Of a stretch of 64,000 bases of DNA, positions 34,112 to 41,957 are shown piece after piece. The stretch spans positions 558,001 through 622,000 of the forward strand of contig NC_015635.1 of NCBI RefSeq assembly GCF_000270245.1, written 5' to 3'. A model generated the notes under the pieces. That model ran no database searches and was not told the DNA's origin. It saw only the letters and a program-made list of their open reading frames with translations. The translations under genes and the position numbers were made by a program. The DNA comes from Microlunatus phosphovorus NM-1 (GTDB lineage: Bacteria > Actinomycetota > Actinomycetes > Propionibacteriales > Propionibacteriaceae). The first letter of the stretch is position 1; every line of letters starts with the position of its first letter.

Positions 34112-35940
34112 GCTCCTACGTCGTCGCGACCGCCGGTCACGTCGACCACGGCAAGAGCACCTTGATCCGGGCGCTCACCGGGATCGAGCCGGATCGGTGG
34201 CCGGAGGAGCGGCGCCGCGGACTGACCATCGACCTCGGGTTCGCGTGGACGAGGCTGCCGTCTGGCCGCGACGTCGCCTTCGTGGATATTCCTGGTCACA
34301 AGCGGTTCCTCGGCAACATGCTGGCCGGGCTCGGCCCGGCGCCGGTGGTGCTGTTCGTCGTGGCGGCCGACGAGGGATGGCGAGCACAGTCGAGCGACCA
34401 CCGAGACGCGGTGGCCGCGCTCGGCATCGACGGCGGTCTCTTGGTGGTCAGCCGCGCCGACCGGGCACCCGAGCGCGTCGCTGATGTCGTGGAGCAGGCG
34501 CGTACGGAGCTGGCCGGCACCGGACTCCGCAACGCGCCTGCGGTGGTCGTGTCAGGAGTGACGGGCGTCGGGCTGGATGCGCTGCGGGACTCCTTGGACG
34601 AGGTGTTGGCACGGCAGCCGCTGCCCAATGCGCATAGCCGAGTGCGGCTGTGGGTGGACCGCTCGTTCAGCATCACCGGCGCCGGCACGGTCGTCACCGG
34701 CACGCTGTCGGCCGGCACGCTCCGGCGCGGCGACGCGCTGGATGTCGCCGGCAGTGCAGACCGGCCCCAGCCGACCAGGCGGGTGACCATTCGCGGGCTG
34801 GAGAGCGAGAACCAGGCTCAACCTGCCGTCGGTCCGGTGAGCCGGGTCGCCCTCAACCTGCGCGGCGCGGCGTCGTCGGATCTCCTGCGCGGCGAGGCCT
34901 TGGTGACCCCCGACGTCTGGCGTCTCACCGAGCTGCTCGATGTGCGCGGGGTGAGTGGGCCGGGGTTCGACCAGCTGCCCGAGCAGCTCACCGTCCACAT
35001 CGGGACCGCTGCCATCCCAGCGCGACTCAGGCCCTTCGACTCGTCCCATGCACGGCTGAGATTGGATCGGGCACTGCCGTTGACCGTGGGCGATCGCCTG
35101 ATCCTCCGGAACCCTGGCAACGGTGTGATCGGCGGTGCGCAGGTGCTGGATGCGGAACCGCCGGAACTGCGTCGCCGAGGTGACGCGGCCCGACGTGCGT
35201 CGGTCCTGACGACGATGCGGCCCGACGGCGATCTCGCTGTGGAGGTCGCACGACGTGGTGTGGTGGCGGAGGCTCAGTTGCGTCGCTTGGGTTTGCTCGA
35301 GGGTCCCGTGCAGGCGGTGCCAGAAGGCGTCCGAGTGGTGGACGGCTGGTGGCTGGACACGGCTAGGTGCGCGGCTTGGGCGAGGCAGCTGAGGACTGCG
35401 GTCGAGGAACTGCATCGTCGTGATCCGCTGGCCGCAGGCCTGTCCCGGGGGGCTGCCCAGGATCTGCTGGGACTCTCGGCGGCAGAACTGGTGGATGTCG
35501 CGGCGGACGAGGCCGGGCTGGTGCTGAATGACGGCTATCTCAGCGAGCCAGGTCATGTCGGGGAGCTGGGTCCGGCCGAAGCGGCCGTGGCCGAGCTCGA
35601 ACGGCGGCTGGCGACGGACCCGTTCCAGGCTCCGGAGGCCGATGATCTCGTCCAGCTCGGGCTAGGGGTTCGAGAGTTGGCTGCAGCCGAGCGGGCGGAT
35701 CGGCTGCTGCGGCTCCGAGACGGCATCGTCGTGCTGCCGAGATCACCCGCCCTGGCGATGCGTACGCTGGCGCAACTCGACCAGCCCTTCACGACCAGCG
35801 AGGCCCGGCAGGCGCTCGGTACCACCCGCCGGGTGGTGATCCCGTTGCTGGAACACCTCGACAGCCGCGGCTGGACCCGTCGACTCGACGCCGGCCACCG
35901 CGAGGTCGTTGTCGGTCGCGGGTCCGGACGCGGCTCCTGA
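34108..35940 (+). CDS. selB: Selenocysteine-specific elongation factor
   Basis: SelB delivers Sec-tRNA to UGA codons carrying a SECIS stem-loop. The 610-residue protein begins with the EF-Tu-like GTPase, GHVDHGKST at residues 10-18 and DIPGHKRF, and has the domain II pattern FSITGAGTVVTGTLSAGTL. The C-terminal half (from about residue 370) carries winged-helix repeats that read the SECIS RNA, ending RQALGTTRRVVIPLLEHLDSRGWTRR. Its presence supports the Sec reading of fdhA. Confidence 0.95.
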   Translation: MSSYVVATAGHVDHGKSTLIRALTGIEPDRWPEERRRGLTIDLGFAWTRLPSGRDVAFVDIPGHKRFLGNMLAGLGPAPVVLFVVAADEGWRAQSSDHRDAVAALGIDGGLLVVSRADRAPERVADVVEQARTELAGTGLRNAPAVVVSGVTGVGLDALRDSLDEVLARQPLPNAHSRVRLWVDRSFSITGAGTVVTGTLSAGTLRRGDALDVAGSADRPQPTRRVTIRGLESENQAQPAVGPVSRVALNLRGAASSDLLRGEALVTPDVWRLTELLDVRGVSGPGFDQLPEQLTVHIGTAAIPARLRPFDSSHARLRLDRALPLTVGDRLILRNPGNGVIGGAQVLDAEPPELRRRGDAARRASVLTTMRPDGDLAVEVARRGVVAEAQLRRLGLLEGPVQAVPEGVRVVDGWWLDTARCAAWARQLRTAVEELHRRDPLAAGLSRGAAQDLLGLSAAELVDVAADEAGLVLNDGYLSEPGHVGELGPAEAAVAELERRLATDPFQAPEADDLVQLGLGVRELAAAERADRLLRLRDGIVVLPRSPALAMRTLAQLDQPFTTSEARQALGTTRRVVIPLLEHLDSRGWTRRLDAGHREVVVGRGSGRGS

Positions 35941-36023
35941 GCTCGGCTTTTGTTCCAGGGTCCACGAGCAGGTAGGCCACGGAACAGAATCGGGTTCAAG
36001 CAGTCGGGGACCCCGAGCTCCGA

Positions 36024-36704
36024 TCAGGGGTCCAGCTCCCGTCCGGCTTCCTGACCGAAAGGCGCCGGGCGGCGACGGCTGCCCACGTCCCAGATCGTCT
36101 TGACGCACGCGACTTGGTCACGTGCCCAACCACGCACCCACGGCTCGTTCAGTCCGGTCCCGTCCTCGCGAACGCGTACCGTCCGGTCACCGACGCCGAC
36201 CGCGTCCAGGCCGACCAGCCGAGCCGTCCCGACCGCGCGCGGCAGGTGGTAGCTCTGGGTGATCATCACCACCCGATCGATGCCGTAGACATCGCGAGCG
36301 CGCACACAGGAGTCGTAGGTGTCGAGTCCGTACGGATCGAGGATGAGTCGGTCGTCTGGAACGCCGGCCGAGATCAGATAGGCACGCATCGCGGACGGCT
36401 CGTCGTACTCCGGGGCACACGCATCGCCTGAGAGCAGTAGCCGGTCGACGATCCCGCGACGGAGTACGACTGCTGCCAGATCCAACCGGGCGCGTAGGAA
36501 CCGGGACGGCATCCCGCTCGGATAGACCTGCGCCCCCGGCACCAGACCCACCGGCGCGGCCGGCAGTTGATCGATCTGAGCGAGCGAGTAAAGATGCCCG
36601 GCCGCCGCGCGACGCACGACACCGACCGAGCCGCCGAGGATAGATGCCGCCCCGATCGCACCACCGCCGACAACAGCTGCGGCGACGGGTCGAAGAGAGG
36701 GCAC
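36024..36704 (-). CDS. DUF218 / YdcF-SanA-like membrane-anchored protein
   Basis: A GTG at 36704 gives 226 residues. An Ala/Gly-rich N-terminal segment (VAAAVVGGGAIGAASILGGS) is a signal anchor. The DUF218 core follows: LVPGAQVYPSGMPSRFLRARLD, LLLSGDACAPEYDEPSAMRAYLISAGVPDDRLILDPYGLDTYDSCVRARDVYG and VVMITQSYHLPRAVGTA. The S-G-D and TQSYHLPRA motifs are diagnostic. SanA-type proteins affect envelope permeability; biochemical activity is unknown. It is convergent with selB and divergent from the AlkA-like gene. Confidence 0.85.
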   Translation of the reverse strand: MPSLRPVAAAVVGGGAIGAASILGGSVGVVRRAAAGHLYSLAQIDQLPAAPVGLVPGAQVYPSGMPSRFLRARLDLAAVVLRRGIVDRLLLSGDACAPEYDEPSAMRAYLISAGVPDDRLILDPYGLDTYDSCVRARDVYGIDRVVMITQSYHLPRAVGTARLVGLDAVGVGDRTVRVREDGTGLNEPWVRGWARDQVACVKTIWDVGSRRRPAPFGQEAGRELDP

Positions 36705-36724
36705 CAAACGAGCATATGACGACC

Positions 36725-36858
36725 CCCGTCGCGAGCGACCGTGAAGCGTAGCGCCCGATTCTGTCTGGACTGAGGAGTGAGCAGACAACGCTTTATCGTC
36801 TGCGAACGACGAGGGAAGACAGAATCAATCGGCGCGCAGCGGAACAGCGAGTGACGAC
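36725..36858. ncRNA. Candidate structured RNA motif / repeat, copy A
   Basis: The spacer between the DUF218 gene and the glycosylase gene has a nested structure. An outer stem pairs GATTCTGTC (36757-36765) with GACAGAATC (36818-36826), continued by GCGCC (36751-36755) with GGCGC (36831-36835). An inner hairpin pairs GCAGAC (36781-36786) with GTCTGC (36798-36803). The internal loop strands of 15 and 14 bases (TGGACTGAGGAGTGA, GAACGACGAGGGAA) are conserved in copy B at 43649-43775. Strand and function are unknown; it could equally be a DNA repeat. Confidence 0.5.
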
Positions 36859-36892
36859 CAGCACTGTCAGTGGTGACTGCCAGCATCGGCTC

Positions 36893-37801
36893 ATGGAGAT
36901 GTTGACCACGGTGCGGGTGCCGCTTCAGGGCCCGTACGACCTGCGTGAATTAGCCCTGATGGGATTCGGACATCGCGAGGAGAAGAGCTTCGACGGTGTC
37001 ATGCGACTCGGGTTCTGCCTGGATGGCCATGGTGAGTCCCAGGTCGGCGTCGCGGTGACCCAGCGAGGTCCGGCACTGCTGATCCGGATCGAGGATCATG
37101 CGGGGACCGCGGACGACGTCGAAGCGGTGGTTCGACAGACACTCCGTGTCGTCTCGGCCGATCACGATGCCCGGCCGTACGCGGCACTGTGTCGTGCCGA
37201 CCCGTTCTTGGCGCCGGTGTTCGAGACTGCGCCGGGCTTCCGGCCGAGCAACTTCTATTCGCCGTACGAGGCGGCCGTGTGGTCGATAGTCAGTGCCCGG
37301 CGCTCGCGCGGTCAGGGGATCGTCCTTCGGCGTCGGCTGGCGGAGACCTTCGGGTCGGTGCTCACCGTGGCTGGGCAGCGTGTGCCGGTGGTTCCGACGC
37401 CTGCTCAGCTGCTGGCGGTGGACCAGGTGCCAGGTCTGCCAGCAGATCGGATCCCGCGGCTGCACGCGATCGCAGCAGCGGCCAAGCGCGGCGCGCTCGA
37501 TGTGAATCGGCTGACGGCGATGGAACCAGCCGAGGCGATGCAGGAGCTGCAGCAGCTTCCTGGGATCGGGCCGTTCTACAGTTCGTTGATCATGGTGCGA
37601 GCCTGCGGACTCACTGATCTGCTGGCCGCCGAGCCGCAGGTGCTGGAGCAGTTGCGCACGATCTACGGCCGATCGTTGGACGCGGCTGAGTTGGAACAGC
37701 TGGCTGAGGCGTGGCGGCCCTGGCGGACGTGGGTCTTGGTGATGCTCCGAGCACTCGGCGGCAGGCTCGGTGTCCGGGAGGTGGCCGATGCCCGAAGGTG
37801 A
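36893..37801 (+). CDS. AlkA-like DNA-3-methyladenine glycosylase
   Basis: Starting at ATG 36893, the 302-residue protein has an N-terminal beta domain (TTVRVPLQGPYDLRELALMG) and a helix-hairpin-helix glycosylase domain: FYSPYEAAVWSIVSARRS, RLAETFGSVL, LHAIAAAAKRGALDV and LQQLPGIGPFYSSLIMVRACG. In AlkA the catalytic Asp follows the hairpin; here the corresponding segment reads GLTDLLAAEPQV, so the acidic residue is uncertain. It removes alkylated bases in base-excision repair. The next gene, nei, overlaps its end by 14 bases. Confidence 0.83.
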   Translation: MEMLTTVRVPLQGPYDLRELALMGFGHREEKSFDGVMRLGFCLDGHGESQVGVAVTQRGPALLIRIEDHAGTADDVEAVVRQTLRVVSADHDARPYAALCRADPFLAPVFETAPGFRPSNFYSPYEAAVWSIVSARRSRGQGIVLRRRLAETFGSVLTVAGQRVPVVPTPAQLLAVDQVPGLPADRIPRLHAIAAAAKRGALDVNRLTAMEPAEAMQELQQLPGIGPFYSSLIMVRACGLTDLLAAEPQVLEQLRTIYGRSLDAAELEQLAEAWRPWRTWVLVMLRALGGRLGVREVADARR

Positions 37802-38606
37802 CACCGTCTGGCGGGTGTGCCGCTGGCTTCATGCGGTGCTGGCCGGTCAGGTGCTGACTCGAGCCGAGTTCCGGGTGCCGAAGCTCGCCGGCACCGACCT
37901 CGGCGGAGCCACGGTGGTGAATGTGACCTCGCGCGGCAAGCACCAGCTGTTCCGATTCGACTCCGGCTGGTCGCTGCACACGCATCTGCGGATGGACGGC
38001 GCCTGGCGGACCTATCGGCCCGGCCAGCGCTGGGGCGGCGGCCCGGAGCACGAGGTTCGTGTGCTGCTGAGCACGGCGGAGACCGATGTGGTGGGCTATC
38101 GGCTCCCGGTCGTCGAGCTGCTGCGTACCGCCGAGGAGGATCAGGTGGTCGGGCACCTCGGCCCCGACCTGCTCGGCCCGGACTGGGATCTGGAGGAGGC
38201 ATTGGGCAGGATTCGGGCTCGGCCGGACCGATCGATCGGTGAGGCACTGCTCGATCAGCGGAATCTGGCCGGAATCGGCACGTTCTATCGCGCCGAGGTG
38301 CTCTTCTTGCAGGGTGTGCATCCACGCACTCCGGCTGGCGACGTGGCCAACTTGCCTCGCGTGGTGCTTCGCAGCCGGCAACTGATGCAGGCCAACAAGG
38401 AGCGACCGGAGCAGGTGACCACCGGTGACCTACGGGCAGGTCGCCGGGCGTACGTGTTCGAGCGTGCCGGACAGCCATGCCGGAGGTGTCGTACGCCGAT
38501 CCGGACCGAGGAGTTCGGCCCGGCCGGTCAGGAGCGACGCAGCTACTGGTGCCCGACCTGCCAGCCGCTCAGCAGCCTCAGCAATAGGGCAGGGCCTGCG
38601 CCTTGA
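37788..38606 (+). CDS. nei: Nei/Fpg-family DNA glycosylase (endonuclease VIII-like)
   Basis: The protein starts MPEGDTVWR, in which Pro2 is the Schiff-base nucleophile and Glu3 the partner; ATG 37788 must be the start. Further features are GKHQLFRFDSGWSLHTHLRMDGAW (Lys of the beta-sandwich), the H2TH region SIGEALLDQRNLAGIGTFYRAEVLFL and a C-terminal zinc finger CRRCRTPIRTEEFG with YWCPTC. It excises oxidised pyrimidines and nicks the strand. The family in Actinobacteria includes Nei2 proteins; the exact subclass is not decided. Its last 29 bases overlap the convergent deacetylase gene. Confidence 0.92.
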   Translation: MPEGDTVWRVCRWLHAVLAGQVLTRAEFRVPKLAGTDLGGATVVNVTSRGKHQLFRFDSGWSLHTHLRMDGAWRTYRPGQRWGGGPEHEVRVLLSTAETDVVGYRLPVVELLRTAEEDQVVGHLGPDLLGPDWDLEEALGRIRARPDRSIGEALLDQRNLAGIGTFYRAEVLFLQGVHPRTPAGDVANLPRVVLRSRQLMQANKERPEQVTTGDLRAGRRAYVFERAGQPCRRCRTPIRTEEFGPAGQERRSYWCPTCQPLSSLSNRAGPAP

Positions 38607-39486
38607 AGCCGCGAGCCTGCAGCTCCTTGATGAGCTTGGGCAAGGCGGCAACCGTCTGCTCCCGGGTGCCGCCGCCGTCGTGCATCAAGATGATGCCGTG
38701 GTTCTTCACGTGCCGGCTCTTGCCGACTCGTTGGATGGCTTTGACACCAGGCTTCTGCCAATCCAAGGTGTCCACGGTCCATAGGACCTCCCTCATCCCA
38801 GCCTTGTTCACCGCCTGGTGGATCCGGGCGTCTGTGGCTCCGTACGGCGGTCGGAAGCACTTCGCCTTCGGCCCCCCGCGGAGTTGGCGCTGCACCTCGG
38901 CGTCGCTCTGCAAGGTGAGGTTCGGGTGGTTGTACGTGTGGTTGGCGATCTTGCTGCCCTGTGCCTTGATCGCGGCGATGGTCGCGTCATGCCCGGGCCT
39001 GTTCACTCCGAGCTGGAAGAAGGTCGCGGTCGAGCCGGTGGCGCGCAGGATCGCGAGGATCTGCGGCGTGTAGGGGCTCGGGCCGTCGTCGAAGGTCAGG
39101 TAGACGACCTTGCCCTTCTTGGGTTTGGTGGTTGACGACTTCGTGGGCTTCGGCTTGGCCGACGATGAGGCGCTCGTCCGGGGCTTCGGGCTGGACGACC
39201 TCGTCGTACTCGGCGATGCCGTGCTCGGCGTGGTGCTTGCTGCGCTGCTGGTCGGCTTCGGACTTCGGGACGCGGTGCTCGCTGGCGTCGGCATCTTCGA
39301 TGGCTTCGCCGTAGGGGAGCCGCTGGCAGAGGTAACTGGCTCCGGCGAGGGGCTCGTGATCGGGTCGTTGGACAGCTTGCTCGCCAGGTTGCTGCGAGTG
39401 CTCTCATCGAGGCCGACGATCACGCCGATGGTCACGGCGGCGAGAAGGGTGAGAACCAAAGTGAGGACGATGCGCCGAAAGATCAC
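38578..39486 (-). CDS. Membrane-anchored polysaccharide deacetylase (NodB family)
   Basis: Residues 7-25 form a membrane anchor. Residues about 41-125 are a low-complexity Ser/Thr/Pro/Lys-rich linker with repeats such as SPKPTSSAASTTPSTASPST, a likely wall-spanning spacer. The catalytic domain starts KVVYLTFDDGPSPYTPQIL (Asp133-Asp134 at motif 1), then NHTYNHPNL (motif 2), FRPPYGATD (motif 3), VDTLDWQKPG (motif 4) and GIILMHDGG (motif 5). It removes N-acetyl groups from a cell-surface glycan, perhaps peptidoglycan or chitin-like polymer, outside the membrane. Confidence 0.92.
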   Translation of the reverse strand: MIFRRIVLTLVLTLLAAVTIGVIVGLDESTRSNLASKLSNDPITSPSPEPVTSASGSPTAKPSKMPTPASTASRSPKPTSSAASTTPSTASPSTTRSSSPKPRTSASSSAKPKPTKSSTTKPKKGKVVYLTFDDGPSPYTPQILAILRATGSTATFFQLGVNRPGHDATIAAIKAQGSKIANHTYNHPNLTLQSDAEVQRQLRGGPKAKCFRPPYGATDARIHQAVNKAGMREVLWTVDTLDWQKPGVKAIQRVGKSRHVKNHGIILMHDGGGTREQTVAALPKLIKELQARGFKAQALPYC

Positions 39487-39738
39487 GAGCGATCAGCGCC
39501 CAGAAGCAAAAACACAACAAGCTTTCTGTTTTCGGAAGCGAAGTCAGACTGTTCAGTATGCGTGCTCGACCACGGATTCCTCGCATCTCTGCCCTGCACG
39601 GTGTGCCTAGGTCGTCGCGGCCGTTCGCGACGTCGGCACGCATTCACCGGCTACGTCGTCACTCTTCGTGAAGGCGAAGAGCGTGCCTTCACTCATCGTT
39701 CCTCCGCACGCCGGGCGCGCCGACTTCCCGCTCACGTC
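39487..39738. other. Non-coding spacer with one hairpin
   Basis: Between the deacetylase gene start and the end of the debranching-like gene no coding frame is supported. CTCTTCG (39660-39666) and CGAAGAG (39673-39679) form a perfect stem around TGAAGG and could end the transcript of the downstream-reading strand. An A-rich patch near 39505-39520 fits the deacetylase promoter region. Confidence 0.4.
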
Positions 39739-41661
39739 CTACTGCTGGTGGGTGTGGGCCTGTGCCCAGCGGGCGACGACGACAGCGCTGGCCGCCGACC
39801 AGGCTTGTGGCCGGCAGGCCGCCGGATAGGGAACCGGTCGGCCCTCACCGGACCAGAGCTCGGGCAGCCGCCAGTCGAAGGCCAGTGCCGCCCGGAGCAT
39901 TCCCTCGGCCAGTCCGTCGGCGAGATCGGCCCGACCGGTGCGCAGCAGGCCGTCGATCACGATCGCGGTGTCGTGCGGCCAGACGGTGCCACAGTGATAG
40001 CTGAGCGGGTTGTATCCGCCCGCGCTGCTGGACATGGTGCGCAGGCCGAGTCCGGAGTCCAGGTCCGGGGCAGTCACCCGGCGGGCCACCAGGTCTTCCT
40101 CCTCGGCGTCGAGCAACCCGGTGCCGAGCAGGTGACCGACGTTGCTGGTCACCGAGTCCACCTGGCGCTTCGCCCCATCCAGCGCCAAGGCCGGGTAACG
40201 CTCGTCGCCGATTCCACACCAGAAGGCCGCACGGAACCTCTCGGCCAGCGTCGCCGCCCAATCGCGATAGACCGCCGCACCCGGCCGGTCGAAGGCGTCG
40301 AGCAGCGCTGCGCCGCCGACAGCAGCCTCGTACGCGTACCCCTGGACCTCGCAGAGCGCGACCGGCCCTTCGGCGATCTGTCCGTCGGCGAATCGGATGG
40401 AGTCGCCGGAGTCCTTCCAGCCCTGGTTGGCCAGGCCATGTCCGGTGGCGTCGATGTATTCGAGAAACCCGTCACTATCGGCGTCGCCATGGTTCACCAG
40501 CCAATGCAGCGCACCCTCGAGCACGGGTAGCAGTTCGATGACCTCTGACTCGGGCAGCCCGGCCTGCCACGCGTCGTGCAGCAGGCAGATCCACAGCGGG
40601 GTGGCGTCGATGGTGCCGTAGTAGAGCGGCGGCAGCGAGATCTCGTTGAAGGTGAACGTGCCCCGGCGCAGCTCGTGCATGATCTTTCCGGGATCCTGGG
40701 CGGTCGCGACCTCGCTCGTCGTGCCGGCCAGGCGCCCCAAGGCGCGCAGCGTGCCGCCGGCTTGAGCGACATCAACAGGGAGCAGGAAGCGGGAGGTCCA
40801 CAGGCTGTCGCGGCCGAAGAGCGTGAAGTACCACGGTGACCCGGCGGCGAAGAACGCGTCGTCGGGCGCTTGCGCGGTGGACATCCGCAGTCCGTTGAGA
40901 TCGTGCAGCGACTGGCGTAGCCACGGCTCGAGCCGGGCGTCGGATTCGCCTGCCCCGCCGCTCCCGCTGAACTCGCCGACGATCGCCTCGACCGCCAGTC
41001 CGGAGCCACGCGCCGGGCCGACGGCGGCACCGGAGTCTGTCACGCTCACCAGCCAGCCGAGCTCGATCAGTTCACCGGCCGGCACCGTCACCTGCCAGCT
41101 CAGCGTCAACCGGGTCGGATCCGGAAGCCGACTGATATCCGCGTTCGGTGCCCGTATCCGTGCCGTCACCGTCCCATCGCCGAACGTGACGGTCCCGCTC
41201 TTCGCTTCTTCGAACGCGAGCGCCTCACGATGGCGCCCGATCCTGATCAGCTCCATCGGGGTGAGATCGCTGGTCAGCTCGATGCGTACCTCCACGTCCA
41301 CCGGCTCGCCGATCTCGGAGGTGAGGAGCAGGGTCTCGGCCAGCAGTCCTGGCGAGAGCTCCCGGGTGACATCGACTCGGAGGAACCGGTCGATGGTGCT
41401 GCCCGGCAGCTCAGGAGCGAGATAGCTGAACTGTGCCTGTCCCTCACCCGTGAGAGCGGTGGCCAGATGCGCTGGTCGTCGCCCACTGATCGCCAGCTGC
41501 CAACCGCTCAGCACGCGTACGTCGGCGTGCATCAGCCCGTGGGCCGTGCCACGACCATCGACCTCGATCATCATCGAGCCATCCGCAGCGAATAGCACCT
41601 GACTCGGTGCGGCACAGAGCGTCACGAGCTGATGCAGGAGTGGCTGAACCGGTTGTGGCAC
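39739..41661 (-). CDS. Glycogen debranching enzyme-like (GH-type six-hairpin) protein
   Basis: A GTG at 41661 gives 640 residues. An N-terminal beta domain (about 1-230) starts VLFAADGSMMIEVDGRGTAHGLMHADVRVLSGWQL, the glycogen-debranching N-terminal pattern. An alpha/alpha six-hairpin barrel follows with YFTLFGRDSLWTSRFLL, GTIDATPLWICLLHDAW, WKDSGDSIRFADG and YNPLSYHCGTVWPHDTAIV. These are the amylo-alpha-1,6-glucosidase/trehalase-like hallmarks, with Asp in FGRDSLW and Glu/Asp in WPHD near the active site. It probably acts on alpha-glucans. An upstream open extension is Arg-rich repeat DNA and is excluded. Confidence 0.85.
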   Translation of the reverse strand: MPQPVQPLLHQLVTLCAAPSQVLFAADGSMMIEVDGRGTAHGLMHADVRVLSGWQLAISGRRPAHLATALTGEGQAQFSYLAPELPGSTIDRFLRVDVTRELSPGLLAETLLLTSEIGEPVDVEVRIELTSDLTPMELIRIGRHREALAFEEAKSGTVTFGDGTVTARIRAPNADISRLPDPTRLTLSWQVTVPAGELIELGWLVSVTDSGAAVGPARGSGLAVEAIVGEFSGSGGAGESDARLEPWLRQSLHDLNGLRMSTAQAPDDAFFAAGSPWYFTLFGRDSLWTSRFLLPVDVAQAGGTLRALGRLAGTTSEVATAQDPGKIMHELRRGTFTFNEISLPPLYYGTIDATPLWICLLHDAWQAGLPESEVIELLPVLEGALHWLVNHGDADSDGFLEYIDATGHGLANQGWKDSGDSIRFADGQIAEGPVALCEVQGYAYEAAVGGAALLDAFDRPGAAVYRDWAATLAERFRAAFWCGIGDERYPALALDGAKRQVDSVTSNVGHLLGTGLLDAEEEDLVARRVTAPDLDSGLGLRTMSSSAGGYNPLSYHCGTVWPHDTAIVIDGLLRTGRADLADGLAEGMLRAALAFDWRLPELWSGEGRPVPYPAACRPQAWSAASAVVVARWAQAHTHQQ

Positions 41662-41706
41662 GGTCGAAATCCTAGGAGCACCCGGTGACTCGGTGTCCCT
41701 GTCCCC

Positions 41707-41862
41707 ACTTCGCACGGGCGGCCTTCTCACCAGGCACCTTGCCCACCCACTCTTTGTCCACTGCGCACCACTTCGTGTGGCCGCCAGTTCCGACTTCGCA
41801 CCAACTGCGGCAACTCCGCATGGGGCCTGCTTGGTGCGAAGTAGCAGCAGCTGGTGCGAAGT
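41707..41862. repeat. Array of ACTTCGCACC motifs in the spacer before argS
   Basis: The ten-base motif ACTTCGCACC occurs at 41707-41716 (last base G), 41793-41802, and inverted as GGTGCGAAGT at 41833-41842 and 41853-41862. A related CACTTCGTGTGG sits at 41769. The inverted copies allow a long hairpin. The whole spacer 41662-41957 has no supported gene. Confidence 0.6.
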
Positions 41863-41957
41863 GGGGATTGGGGTTCGCGAGGGTGGATCCGGGGCGGCGG
41901 CGGGCGAGTGTGGGCGGGCCGGGTACGCGACCGCGTGATCAGGGATACTTGATCTTT

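Noticed and set aside
36008-36033. GGACCCC/GGGGTCC hairpin as terminator between selB and the DUF218 gene
   Set aside because: Partly inside the DUF218 coding end and no T-tract.
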